Assembly (NCBI RefSeq): GCF_012274275.1 | Contig: NZ_JAANZA010000002.1 | Coordinates: forward strand, 248,001 to 312,000 | DNA: 64,000 bases | Source: Cryobacterium sp. BB307 | GTDB taxonomy: Bacteria; Actinomycetota; Actinomycetes; Actinomycetales; Microbacteriaceae | Reading direction: 5' to 3' | Shown here: piece by piece, positions 28,476 to 36,625 of the stretch | Numbering within the stretch: the first letter of the stretch is position 1 | How the letters are laid out: each line of letters opens with the position of its first letter | The notes under the pieces: model-generated | Told to the model about the DNA's origin: nothing | What the model saw: the letters and a program-made list of their open reading frames with translations, nothing else | Databases searched by the model: none | Translations under genes and position numbers: made by a program

Positions 28476-28478
28476 TGC

Positions 28479-28889
28479 CTAGCGCTTCTCCTGGATGCGC
28501 ATCAGGTTCCCGGATGGGTCGCGGAAGGCGCAGTCGCGGATGCCGTACGGCTGGTCGGTGGGCTCCTGAACGACCTCTGCACCGCTGGCCTCCAGCTTGG
28601 CGAACGTGCCGTCAAGGTCGGCGGTGGCGAGGTTGATGCTCGCGAAGGTGCCCTTGGCCATCATCTCGGAGATGACGTTGCGCTCATCGTCGGTAAGGCC
28701 AGGGGTGGCTGCCGGAGGGTACAGGACGATGGAGGTGCCGGGCTGGTCGGCGGGGCCGACCGTGATCCAGTGCATCCCCTGGTAGCCGACATCGTTGCGC
28801 ACCTCGAAGCCGAGGATGTCCCGATAGAACGCCAGCGCGGCATCCGGATCGGTGTGCGGGAGGAAGGTTTCGTGAATGGTGATGTTCAT
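28479..28889 (-). CDS. VOC family protein (glyoxalase/bleomycin-resistance-like)
   Basis: A 136-residue VOC protein: NITIHETFLPHTDPDAALAFYRDILGFEVRNDVG in the first half, ASINLATADLDGTFAKLEASGAEVV and CAFRDPSGNLMRIQ in the second. The frame extends upstream, but MNITIHETF is the natural start and a TAGCGT box ends seven bases before it. It lies between an AraC regulator and a UvrA-like ATPase, an arrangement that suggests a toxic-compound response. The ligand is unknown. Confidence 0.85.
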   Translation of the reverse strand: MNITIHETFLPHTDPDAALAFYRDILGFEVRNDVGYQGMHWITVGPADQPGTSIVLYPPAATPGLTDDERNVISEMMAKGTFASINLATADLDGTFAKLEASGAEVVQEPTDQPYGIRDCAFRDPSGNLMRIQEKR

Positions 28890-28894
28890 GTTTT

Positions 28895-29344
28895 TCACGC
28901 TAACTGCTGCTCTGAGGCGCGCGCTTCTCGATTCCTGATCGGTCTGGTCACTTGCTTTGCGACGCACGGCGCCATGCCGAGAGTCGCGTTCCCCGCTCGG
29001 TGCCGGTAGACGCTCGGCGGCACGCCGACGAGCTCGGTGAAACGGGTGCTGAACGTGCCCAGGGACGAGCAGCCGACGGCGAAGCAGATCTCGGTGACGC
29101 TGAGGTCACTCCCCCGCAGCAACGCCATCGCGCGTTCGATCCGCCGGGTCATCAGGTAGGCGTACGGCGACTCGCCGTACGCCAGCCGGAACTGGCGGCT
29201 CAGGTGCCCGGCCGACATGTTGACTCCGCGGGCGAGCGCTTCGACGTCCAGCGGCCGCGCGTACTCGCGGTCCATCCGGTCGCGGACACGACGCAGCAGC
29301 GCGAGATCGCTCAGGCGTTGTGCTGCGGCTGCGCTGCTGGTCAC
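28895..29344 (-). CDS. AraC family transcriptional regulator (DNA-binding domain only)
   Basis: A 149-residue protein made of little more than the double helix-turn-helix AraC domain: DVEALARGVNMSAGHLSRQFRLAYGESPYAYLMTRRIERAMALL then DLSVTEICFAVGCSSLGTFSTRFTELVGVPPS. There is no sensor domain, so it resembles the SoxS/MarA style where protein level is the signal. Start overlaps the stop of the membrane protein upstream by four bases. It probably controls the VOC and UvrA-like genes that follow. Confidence 0.9.
   Translation of the reverse strand: MTSSAAAAQRLSDLALLRRVRDRMDREYARPLDVEALARGVNMSAGHLSRQFRLAYGESPYAYLMTRRIERAMALLRGSDLSVTEICFAVGCSSLGTFSTRFTELVGVPPSVYRHRAGNATLGMAPCVAKQVTRPIRNREARASEQQLA
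28897..28902 (-). promoter_or_regulatory. Candidate internal -10 box before the VOC gene
   Basis: TAGCGT on the minus strand, seven bases before ATG 28889 and overlapping the end of the AraC gene region. It would let VOC and UvrA-like be transcribed without the regulator. Confidence 0.4.
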
Positions 29345-30111
29345 CTGCTCGATTGTGCCATGTGCCTACGACGTTGCCCAGCGTCGCGCGGCTTGACGCC
29401 CGGCTTCTCGGGTGCCAGGCCCACCAGCACGACGAGGACGGTGAGCAGGAGGCTCGCAACGCCGTAGAGCTGTCCGAGACCGGATGCGCGGGCCACGGCA
29501 TCCGGGACTACTTCCACGATGTCGATGGCGAGTCTCAACTGTGCGATCAGCCAGGTCCACATCGCGGCCACCGCGGCCGCAGCTACCAGAACGACGTACC
29601 CGCGTGGGGTCCTGCCATCCCATTCCCGATCGCGATTCGGCAGCAGCGGGAACGCGGCGATGGTCGCGAATACAGCCAGCCAGCTCACGGCCCACACTCC
29701 GAGGATCGGCAACCCGGGGGTGAGTCGGCCCGCGTCCGCGAGGAGCGAGTACACCTCCCCCAGCGATCGGGCGGGGACCATCGCGAGCGGTGCGACCACC
29801 AGGCCGTCAAGCAGCCCGATCGCCAGGACGCCTCCGAAGAGCCAGCGGGCCACTGCTGCCGTGCGCCGCGGTGGGACGCCCAGTGAGGTGCACGCCGCCT
29901 TGTCCGGTTCGCGCGCTCGGAGCGCAGGTGCGAGCGCCGGCAGCCCCAATGCGATCAGCACCGCCGCTGCGATCAGCAGCGCGAGCGCCGCGCCCGTCAG
30001 CGCCATGCGCAGCCAGTCAGGCGAGAACAGGGCGGCGAGCATCACCAGCGGTGCCGCCGCCACGAACGAGAATCCCCGCTGCAGTCCACGCAGCTTCGCT
30101 GCCGCGTCCAT
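29341..30111 (-). CDS. Hypothetical polytopic membrane protein
   Basis: A 256-residue protein with about six hydrophobic helices (for example FVAAAPLVMLAALF, ALTGAALALLIAAAVLIALG, WLFGGVLAIGLLDGLVVAPL, ILGVWAVSWLAVFATIAAF, VVLVAAAAVAAMWTWLIAQL and GVASLLLTVLVVLVGLA). I do not recognise a family. The AraC gene overlaps its stop by four bases, making it the first gene of the AraC-VOC-UvrA-like operon, so it may be involved in the same response. Confidence 0.75.
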   Translation of the reverse strand: MDAAAKLRGLQRGFSFVAAAPLVMLAALFSPDWLRMALTGAALALLIAAAVLIALGLPALAPALRAREPDKAACTSLGVPPRRTAAVARWLFGGVLAIGLLDGLVVAPLAMVPARSLGEVYSLLADAGRLTPGLPILGVWAVSWLAVFATIAAFPLLPNRDREWDGRTPRGYVVLVAAAAVAAMWTWLIAQLRLAIDIVEVVPDAVARASGLGQLYGVASLLLTVLVVLVGLAPEKPGVKPRDAGQRRRHMAQSSR

Positions 30112-30166
30112 GCGCTCGTTCTACCACCCGGCCCGTTCAATTGGGCTGAGAGTTCCGCCTGACCCA

Positions 30167-30237
30167 TCTCAAGGAGATGACTGAGGAGGCGGCCGGATGC
30201 CTGGTGGCCGGCTTCCAGCTGTGCATTCTCCTTGAGA
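30167..30237. repeat. Nested inverted repeat between two minus-strand genes
   Basis: Perfect 11-bp arms TCTCAAGGAGA (30167-30177) and TCTCCTTGAGA (30227-30237) enclose an inner GCCGG/CCGGC stem. It follows the S9 peptidase stop and may terminate it; a structured RNA is another option. Confidence 0.6.
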
Positions 30238-30253
30238 CGGATTAAGAGGGGGG

Positions 30254-32290
30254 TTAGGCGGGGTCGGCCGCGTGGGCCACCTCTGTCGGGATGGCGCGGG
30301 TGACAGGCAGGTGCCGCGCCCACCAGCGAAGGATCGCGTCGAACCGCTGCACGCGGTGACGCGGCCGGCCGCTGCGGCTGAGCTCGTGGTCCTCCCCCGG
30401 GAAGATCAGCAGCTCGGCATCGGTGCCCTGCCGCTTGAGCGCCGCGTAGTACCGCTCTGCTTGCGGCAGGGGGCAGCGGAGGTCCTCCTCAGAGTGGACG
30501 ACGAACGTCGGCGTCGTCACCCGGTCGACCACCGCCTGCGGGCTCTGCTTCCTCACCAGCTCGGGGTCGACGCCGGTGTACTCGTCACCGAAGTACATGC
30601 CGATGTCCGAGGTACCGACGAAGGCCTCAGGGTCGAGGAAACCCCGCTCGACGACGGCCGCAGCGAACCGGTGGTCGTGCGCGATCGTCCACGCGGTCAG
30701 GTAGCCGCCATATGAGCCGCCCATGATCCCCACCCGATCGTCGTCGAGTTCCGGATGCCGCTCGAGCGCGCCCTCGAGGAAGTCCAGCACGTCGGTCATG
30801 TCGAGGGTTCCCATCGCCTGACGGATGGACCGCCCGTGCGCTTCGCCATAGCCAGCCGAGCCGCGCGGGTTGCTCATGAGCACCGCGTACCCGGCATCCG
30901 CATAGACCTGCGCCTCGTCGAACACGCTGACGGTGTACTGCGCGAACGGCCCGCCATGGATGTTGAGGAGCACCGGATGCGGGCCCTCCCCTCGCGGCAG
31001 CACCAGCCAGCCGTGCAGCGGGTACCCGTCCCGCGCCTCGAACTCAAGCTCGATCGCAGGTGCGATGCCGGCGACCAGGAGTTCCGCGGAGAAGTTGGTG
31101 AGCACGACGGATCCGCCGTCGCGGAGCACCGCAACATCCCCCGCCGTCTCCGGTGCCGTGAACGACACCACGGTGACACCGGCCGCGTGCGCGTGCCCGG
31201 TGATCTCGGCATCCCACGCCGCCACAGGCGCCAGCTCGCCCTCGGGGCTCACCGAGTGCAGCTCCAATCGCCCGCGCGTGACCTTCTGCACCAGCGCTGA
31301 ACCGTCCGGCAGCACCACGATCGAGCTTCCGGCCTCGCCGAGGTCGACGGTCTCCGGATCGGTGAGCCGCACCGGCCGCTCCCCGACGCCCAGCCGGTAC
31401 AGTCCGCCGAGGCGGCCGACGAAGTCGCGTCCTTCTTCGCCGATGTCGCTCGCGAGCAGGTACAGTCCGCCATCGGGCAGGTACGCGAGCGCGTCGACGC
31501 TGAGGTGGTCCTCGACCGACGTCAGGTCGCGAAGCGGCGCATCCGGATGCGTCAGGTCGAGTTCGAAGACATTCTTGACGAGGTCGTCATCGCGGGTCGC
31601 ATGCCGCGCGGCGACCAGCGCGAGACGCGTGCCGTCGGGTGAGAACTCGATCGGCCCGTGGTCGAAGTCGCCGGAGGTGACGTGCGTCGCCTCCGGAACA
31701 GACTTCGGCATCTCCGGCGACGGGTCGGCTGCCGATGGCGCCGGCGAGTACACCGGCTCTTCGCTCGGGTCCGGAACATCGACGAGGAAGACGTGGTTGC
31801 GGCGGTCGCTGATGTAGCCGACCCCGTTGGCGCGGTACTTCAGCGCGGTCAGGTGGCGCGGCGGCTCAGCGCCCGCCCCGAGCTCCTTGACCGTCCCGTA
31901 GCGGCCCTCCTCCGGCACGCGCGCGACGAAGGCGATACGGGTCGAGCCCGGCGACCAGCGGAACGAGCCCACACCGAGCGGCGCATCGGTGACCTGCACC
32001 GGCTCTCCCCCACCCGCGGGCATCACGTAGACCTGCGCAGGTGAGTCACCCTCACGTCGGAGGAAGCCGATCAGCGCGCCATCCGGCGAGAACCGGGGCG
32101 CAGAGTCGTTCATCCCGCGGGTGATGCGCCGCGGCGGCGTCGACCCGTCGGTGGCGATGCTCCACAGCTGGCCGACGTAGGCATCCGCGTCGAGATTGGG
32201 TCGCGTCACCGCCACCACGGCGCGAGCGCCGGTCGGGTCGATGGTCGGGGCGGAGACGCTCTTCAGGAGCGGAAGGTCAGTCGCTTTCAC
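30254..32290 (-). CDS. S9 family peptidase (acylaminoacyl-peptidase/prolyl oligopeptidase-like)
   Basis: A 678-residue serine peptidase. The N-terminal two thirds form a beta-propeller (repeats such as SAPRFSPDGALIGFLRR and HGPIEFSPDGTRLALVAAR). The C-terminal alpha/beta-hydrolase domain has LLNIHGGPFAQY, GIMGGSYGGYLTAW with the nucleophile Ser, and GEDHELSRSGRPRHR with the catalytic His. It has no signal peptide, so cytosolic peptide degradation is likely. It is the gene after the SDR on the same strand. Confidence 0.92.
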   Translation of the reverse strand: MKATDLPLLKSVSAPTIDPTGARAVVAVTRPNLDADAYVGQLWSIATDGSTPPRRITRGMNDSAPRFSPDGALIGFLRREGDSPAQVYVMPAGGGEPVQVTDAPLGVGSFRWSPGSTRIAFVARVPEEGRYGTVKELGAGAEPPRHLTALKYRANGVGYISDRRNHVFLVDVPDPSEEPVYSPAPSAADPSPEMPKSVPEATHVTSGDFDHGPIEFSPDGTRLALVAARHATRDDDLVKNVFELDLTHPDAPLRDLTSVEDHLSVDALAYLPDGGLYLLASDIGEEGRDFVGRLGGLYRLGVGERPVRLTDPETVDLGEAGSSIVVLPDGSALVQKVTRGRLELHSVSPEGELAPVAAWDAEITGHAHAAGVTVVSFTAPETAGDVAVLRDGGSVVLTNFSAELLVAGIAPAIELEFEARDGYPLHGWLVLPRGEGPHPVLLNIHGGPFAQYTVSVFDEAQVYADAGYAVLMSNPRGSAGYGEAHGRSIRQAMGTLDMTDVLDFLEGALERHPELDDDRVGIMGGSYGGYLTAWTIAHDHRFAAAVVERGFLDPEAFVGTSDIGMYFGDEYTGVDPELVRKQSPQAVVDRVTTPTFVVHSEEDLRCPLPQAERYYAALKRQGTDAELLIFPGEDHELSRSGRPRHRVQRFDAILRWWARHLPVTRAIPTEVAHAADPA

Positions 32291-32307
32291 TTGGCTCAGC
32301 CTAGGGA

Positions 32308-33075
32308 TCAGCGAGAGGTGAAGTCTGAGATGTCGCCCACGTAGCGGGTGTTGTCGGCCGGAACCGGCTCGACCGCTGCCAGCGCGACTTCCGCCGCGAA
32401 CTCGCCGACGTTGTACAGCCGCCCTGCCGACTCCTTGCGTGCGTCGATCGCTCCCGGGTTGGCGCGCTCGAGCAGCGTCGCGGTGATGGTGCCCTCGATC
32501 ATGTCGCCAGAGACCACGACGAACTCGATGCCCGCGCTCTCGAGCTCCGGGATCATCGCCCGCAGCGCATCCTCGCCCGCGCGCTTGCTCAGCGCGACCG
32601 GCTCGTACTCTGGCATGGTCGGCACGGTCCGGATGAAGTGGGCCTGGTGGCTCGTGACGAAAACGACCCTGCTCCCGCTCTCGAGCAGCGGCAGCGCGCC
32701 GGTCAGCACGCCCACCTGCGCGTCTCGGTTCAGACGCATCGCGTAGTCCTCACCCATTCCGCTCTCCATGCCACCGGATGCGTTGAGCACGAGCAGGTCC
32801 AGCCCGCCCCACTGCTCGCGCACCGCCGCGAACAGCTGCGCAACCGACTCCGGATCGGTCAGGTCGGCGCCGAGCGCGACCGCCTCTCCCCCACTCTCGG
32901 TGATCTTCTCGACCAGCTGGAGGGCGCGCTTCTCCTTGTTGCGGTAGTTGATGACCACCTTCGCGCCGGCCGCGGCGAGATACTGGGCTGTGTCCGCTCC
33001 GATGCCGCGAGAGGAGCCGGTGATGAGGGCGCGTTTGCCGGCCATGCTGCCGGGCATCAGAGGGGTGCTGGTCAC
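32308..33075 (-). CDS. SDR family oxidoreductase with non-canonical active site
   Basis: A 255-residue Rossmann protein: TGSSRGIGADTAQYLA binds the dinucleotide and VLNASGGMESG follows the NNAG position. The usual catalytic YxxxK is not seen: the expected place reads EYEPVALSKRAG, with Val where Tyr is expected and a Tyr three residues earlier. It may use that shifted Tyr or act as a binding protein. GTG 33075 is chosen over an earlier TTG because a TAGGGT box overlaps the earlier codons and ends eight bases before the GTG. Confidence 0.82.
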   Translation of the reverse strand: MTSTPLMPGSMAGKRALITGSSRGIGADTAQYLAAAGAKVVINYRNKEKRALQLVEKITESGGEAVALGADLTDPESVAQLFAAVREQWGGLDLLVLNASGGMESGMGEDYAMRLNRDAQVGVLTGALPLLESGSRVVFVTSHQAHFIRTVPTMPEYEPVALSKRAGEDALRAMIPELESAGIEFVVVSGDMIEGTITATLLERANPGAIDARKESAGRLYNVGEFAAEVALAAVEPVPADNTRYVGDISDFTSR

Positions 33076-33083
33076 AGCATCCG

Positions 33084-33089
33084 ACCCTA
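33084..33089 (-). promoter_or_regulatory. Candidate -10 box of leaderless SDR promoter
   Basis: TAGGGT on the minus strand, ending eight bases before GTG 33075. Confidence 0.45.
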
Positions 33090-33150
33090 CCAACGCTCGC
33101 GCACAGCCGATGTTTCCCTACTGCTAGCGTGTATGAAACGAGGAGGGTGA

Positions 33151-33630
33151 ATGTTCGTCGACCTGACGCAGTACATGTGGATCCTCTGGCTGATCTTCAT
33201 CTTCATCTTCATCATCATCGAACTGCTGACGCTCGAGTTCACGTTCCTGATGATCGCAGTCGGCAGCCTTGCCGGCCTCGGCGTGAATCTGCTGGGCTGG
33301 GAGTGGTGGCTGCAGTTCGTCGTGGCCGCGGTCGTGTCGGTGCTGCTCATCCTGACCATCAGGCCGCTGCTGCTGCGCACCATGCATAAGGGCGCGGATA
33401 ATACGCCCACCAACATCCCCGCACTCATCGGGATGCGCGCCAGGGTCGTGAAGTCGGTGACCGCCGATGGTGGTGGCCAGGTGAAGCTTGCCAACGGCGA
33501 GACCTGGACCGCGCGCATCGCCGACTCAGCGCCGGCCGCGCCGCTGGAAGAAGGAACCGTCGTCACCGTGACCGCCATTGAGGGCGCCACCGCGGTCATC
33601 ACCCCGCAAGAGGAGGAATCCACCACATGA
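33151..33630 (+). CDS. NfeD family membrane protein
   Basis: A 159-residue NfeD-type protein with membrane helices at about 10-28 (WILWLIFIFIFIIIELLTL), 32-50 and 52-72, then a soluble OB-fold domain (IGMRARVVKSVTADGGGQVKLANGETWTAR). NfeD proteins work with SPFH/stomatin partners, and exactly such a gene follows with a 4-base overlap. GAGGAGG precedes the ATG. A role in membrane-domain organisation or protein quality control is inferred from the family. Confidence 0.9.
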   Translation: MFVDLTQYMWILWLIFIFIFIIIELLTLEFTFLMIAVGSLAGLGVNLLGWEWWLQFVVAAVVSVLLILTIRPLLLRTMHKGADNTPTNIPALIGMRARVVKSVTADGGGQVKLANGETWTARIADSAPAAPLEEGTVVTVTAIEGATAVITPQEEESTT

Positions 33631-34541
33631 TCGACTTCGGCGGCTTCATCGGCCAGATATTCATCATCGCGTTGCTTGTCGTTCTCGGCATCTTCGTGCT
33701 GGTCGTGCTCATCCGTGCCATCCGGATCATCCCGCAGGCCTACGCCGGCGTCGTCGAGCGGCTCGGCAGGTACCACAAGACCCTCAACCCGGGGTTGAAC
33801 ATCCTTGTGCCGTTCATCGACCGGGTGCGCCCGCTCGTCGACATGCGCGAGCAGGTCGTCTCCTTCCCGCCGCAGCCGGTGATCACCGAGGACAACCTCG
33901 TCGTCTCGATCGACACGGTGGTCTACTTCCAGGTGACGGATGCCCGTGCCGCGACCTACGAGATCGCCAACTACCTGGGCGCGGTCGAGCAGCTCACCAC
34001 CACCACCCTGCGCAACGTGGTCGGTGGCCTGAACCTCGAAGAGGCGCTCACCAGCCGCGACAACATCAACGGCCAGCTGCGTGTCGTGCTCGACGAGGCG
34101 ACCGGCAAGTGGGGCATCCGCGTCAACCGGGTCGAGCTCAAGGCGATCGACCCGCCACACTCGATCCAGGACTCGATGGAGAAGCAGATGCGCGCCGAGC
34201 GTGACCGCCGCGCCGCCATCCTCACCGCGGAGGGCACCAAGCAGTCGGCGATCCTCGAGGCCGAGGGCGCCAGGCAGTCGGCGATCCTCCGCGCAGAGGG
34301 TGACGCGCAAGCGGCGGTGCTCCGCGCCAACGGTGAGGCGGAGGCGATCACCACGGTGTTCAAGGCCATCCACGAGGGCAACCCCGACCCGAAACTGCTC
34401 GCCTACCAGTACCTGTTGACGCTCCCGAAGCTCGCCGAGGGCGAGTCGAACAAGCTCTGGATCATCCCGTCGGAACTCACCGAGGCGCTCAAGGGCATCG
34501 GTGGCGGCTTCGCGGAGAAGTTCGGTGGCCAGGCGGGCTAG
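33627..34541 (+). CDS. SPFH/Band 7 (stomatin/slipin-like) membrane protein
   Basis: A 304-residue SPFH protein: one N-terminal helix (FIIALLVVLGIFVLVVLI), the band 7 domain (RIIPQAYAGVVERLGRYHKTLNPG to VELKAIDPPHSIQ), then a coiled, repetitive Ala/Glu region with units like AILEAEGARQS and AILRAEGDAQA. Such proteins oligomerise at the membrane. It is coupled to the NfeD gene upstream and its end abuts or overlaps the glycerophosphodiesterase gene. Confidence 0.93.
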   Translation: MIDFGGFIGQIFIIALLVVLGIFVLVVLIRAIRIIPQAYAGVVERLGRYHKTLNPGLNILVPFIDRVRPLVDMREQVVSFPPQPVITEDNLVVSIDTVVYFQVTDARAATYEIANYLGAVEQLTTTTLRNVVGGLNLEEALTSRDNINGQLRVVLDEATGKWGIRVNRVELKAIDPPHSIQDSMEKQMRAERDRRAAILTAEGTKQSAILEAEGARQSAILRAEGDAQAAVLRANGEAEAITTVFKAIHEGNPDPKLLAYQYLLTLPKLAEGESNKLWIIPSELTEALKGIGGGFAEKFGGQAG

Positions 34542-34557
34542 CCGCGAGCGGGTTCCG

Positions 34558-35307
34558 GTGGCGTTTCTCGAACCCGCCCCGCCGCGCGTGCTTGCGCACC
34601 GCGGGCTCGCGATCGACGCGCCCGAGAACACGCTGCTCGCGTTCGCGAGGGCCATGGCCGTCGGTGCAACGCACATCGAGACGGATGTGCACGCCAGTCA
34701 CGACGGGCACGCGGTCGTCGCACACGACGACACCCTGAAGCGCGTCGCGGGACGCGAGGTGCGCGTCGACCACCTGTCGATGGCGGAGCTTCGCCGGGTG
34801 GACCTCGGCCACGGACAGGGCTTCGCGAGTCTCGGTGAAGCGCTCGACGGGTTCCCGGATGCCCGCTTCAACATCGACATCAAGTCGGAAGCGGCCATCG
34901 CGCCGACGGTCGCGGCGATCCTCGACGCCAACGCGACGTCCCGGGTGCTGGTGACGAGCTTCTCCGAGAAGCGCCGGCTGGCAGCGCTCGCGATGCTGCC
35001 CGGCGTCGCGACATCCACCGGCGCCGGGGCGAGCGCGACCTTGTTCGCCACGAGCACGTTCCGACTGGCGAGGCGTGCCCGCAAGGTGCTCGCCACCGTC
35101 GACGCGGTGCAGCTGCCAGAGCGGTACAAGGGCATGAGGATCGTCACTCCCCGGCTCATCCGGATGGCGCACGACGCGGGCGTCGAAGTGCACGTCTGGA
35201 CCGTCAACGACCCGGCCGACATGAGCCGCCTCCTCGATCTGGGCGTCGACGGCATTGTCACCGACCGGGCCGATCTCGCGATTCCCCTCCTCGCCGCCCG
35301 CCAGTAA
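34558..35307 (+). CDS. Glycerophosphodiester phosphodiesterase family protein
   Basis: A protein of about 249 residues with the GDPD TIM barrel: VLAHRGLAIDAPENTLLAF holds the catalytic His-Arg and Glu, IETDVHASHDGHAVVAHDDTL the metal-binding Glu-Asp and His. The end LLDLGVDGIVTDRADLA is typical. It would cleave glycerophosphodiesters to glycerol-3-phosphate and an alcohol. It has no signal peptide. Start is uncertain: GTG 34558 is chosen, GTG 34525 (overlapping the SPFH gene) is possible. Confidence 0.88.
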   Translation: MAFLEPAPPRVLAHRGLAIDAPENTLLAFARAMAVGATHIETDVHASHDGHAVVAHDDTLKRVAGREVRVDHLSMAELRRVDLGHGQGFASLGEALDGFPDARFNIDIKSEAAIAPTVAAILDANATSRVLVTSFSEKRRLAALAMLPGVATSTGAGASATLFATSTFRLARRARKVLATVDAVQLPERYKGMRIVTPRLIRMAHDAGVEVHVWTVNDPADMSRLLDLGVDGIVTDRADLAIPLLAARQ

Positions 35308-35348
35308 GCATCCGCGAGCCTGTGAACCGGCTGTGAGAACCGGCGCGC

Positions 35349-35394
35349 GGAAAGGATTCGCTCAGCCAAGCGGTTTATAACTTGGACTTAGATT
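35349..35394 (+). promoter_or_regulatory. Promoter region of rbpA, with a SigR-like element
   Basis: GGAAAG (35349-35354), an 18-base gap and GTTT resemble the GGAA-N18-GTT pattern of SigR/SigH-type stress sigma factors. TAACTT (35378-35383) and TAGATT (35389-35394) could serve as ordinary -10 boxes. In Streptomyces rbpA is a SigR target, so dual control is plausible. Confidence 0.35.
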
Positions 35395-35413
35395 CGCGAG
35401 AGAGGACCGCACG

Positions 35414-35779
35414 ATGGCAGATCGCAGTTTGCGTGGCATGCGACTGGGGGCTCAGAGCCTGCAGAGTGAAGAGGGCGTGACGTTCTCCCCGCGGGTGCGC
35501 AGCACCTATCAGTTGGAAGACGGATCGACCTTCGAGGTCACGTTCGCTGCTGACGCCGAAGTCCCACTGGAGTGGGAGTCGCCAAAGAGCGGACTCGTCG
35601 GCCGTCTGCTCGATGAGGACGGCAAGCAAGTCCCGATCGATGAGAGCGAGACCAAGGTTCCGCGCACGCACTGGGACATGCTGCTTGAGCGTCGCACCCG
35701 GGCCGAGCTCGAGGAGATCCTGGCGGAGCGCCTGACCTACCTCCGCGCACGCCGCGGCGAGCACAAGATCGGCGCCTAG
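35414..35779 (+). CDS. rbpA: RNA polymerase-binding protein RbpA
   Basis: A 121-residue actinobacterial transcription factor that binds RNA polymerase and the principal sigma factor and stabilises the open complex. The N-terminal tail (MADRSLRGMRLGAQSLQSEEG), the core barrel (GSTFEVTFAADAEVPLEWE) and the C-terminal sigma-interaction helix (THWDMLLERRTRAELEEILAERLTYLRARRG) are all present. GAGAGGA precedes the ATG. It stands alone and converges on ppm1. Confidence 0.95.
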   Translation: MADRSLRGMRLGAQSLQSEEGVTFSPRVRSTYQLEDGSTFEVTFAADAEVPLEWESPKSGLVGRLLDEDGKQVPIDESETKVPRTHWDMLLERRTRAELEEILAERLTYLRARRGEHKIGA

Positions 35780-35798
35780 CTCCCCGTTTTTCTACCGC

Positions 35799-35842
35799 AT
35801 CCGGCGGGTCTCCCTTTGACGACGAAGGAGATTTCGCCGGAT
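35799..35842. terminator. Two-way terminator between rbpA and ppm1
   Basis: Compound hairpin: ATCCGGCG/CGCCGGAT outer stem of 8 bp plus an inner stem built on TCTCC/GGAGA, between convergent genes. Confidence 0.7.
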
Positions 35843-35905
35843 TCGGGCGTTAAAGCGACGACACGCCGTAATGCGGGTCGGATCTCCTGCATTTTCAGAG
35901 GCGGG

Positions 35906-36625
35906 TCAGGGGCGGCGGCGGGCGCGCGTGAAGCCCCAGAAGGTGACGCGCAGGAGCGCCTCGGCGACGATACCCAAATGCATTTTCGAGCGTCCCGCCG
36001 CGCGCTCGACGAAGGTGATCGGATGCTCGACGACGCGCATCCCGGCACGCTCGGCGCGCCACGCGAGTTCGACCTGAAAGCAATACCCCTGCGACGACAC
36101 GTCAGCAAGGTCCAAGCTTTTCAGCGCGTCGACACGGAACACCCGGAACCCGGACGTCAGGTCGTGCAGCCGTGAGCGCAGCATGAAGCGCGCGTAGCCG
36201 TTCCCGGTGCGTGAGACGAACTGCCTGAGCCAGGGCCAGTTGCGCACCGCTCCCCCGGGCACCCAGCGTGAGCCCAGCACCAGGTCGGCTCCGGATGCCG
36301 CCAGCGGCAGCATCGACCGCAGCTCGAGCGGATCGTGGGAGCCGTCGGCGTCAAGCTCGACCACGAAGCGGTAGCCGTCCTCGATCGCCTTCTGGAACCC
36401 GGCCAGGTACGCCCGGCCCAGGCCGTCCTTGTGTGCGCGGTGCAGCACCGACACGGCCGGGTCCTCGGCGGCGAGTTCATCGGCGATGCGCCCGGTGCCG
36501 TCCGGGCTCGCGTCGTCAACGATGAGCACGTCGACATCCGGCACCGCCTGCCGCATCCGCCCGACGAGCAGCGCGAGACTATCGCGCTCGTTGTAGGTGG
36601 GGACGATTGCGAGCGCCTCAGCCAC
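35906..36625 (-). CDS. ppm1: Polyprenol monophosphomannose synthase (family 2 glycosyltransferase)
   Basis: A 239-residue GT2 enzyme that makes polyprenyl-phosphate mannose from GDP-mannose, the donor for lipoglycan and protein mannosylation. IVPTYNERDSL, VLIVDDASPDGTG and VVELDADGSHDP (the DxD metal site) are visible, and PITFVERAAGRSKMHLGI is typical of dolichol/polyprenol mannose synthases. GTG 36625 overlaps the end of lnt by eight bases; an ATG further inside lnt is also possible. In mycobacteria Ppm1 and Lnt are likewise joined, which supports the assignment. Confidence 0.88.
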   Translation of the reverse strand: MAEALAIVPTYNERDSLALLVGRMRQAVPDVDVLIVDDASPDGTGRIADELAAEDPAVSVLHRAHKDGLGRAYLAGFQKAIEDGYRFVVELDADGSHDPLELRSMLPLAASGADLVLGSRWVPGGAVRNWPWLRQFVSRTGNGYARFMLRSRLHDLTSGFRVFRVDALKSLDLADVSSQGYCFQVELAWRAERAGMRVVEHPITFVERAAGRSKMHLGIVAEALLRVTFWGFTRARRRP

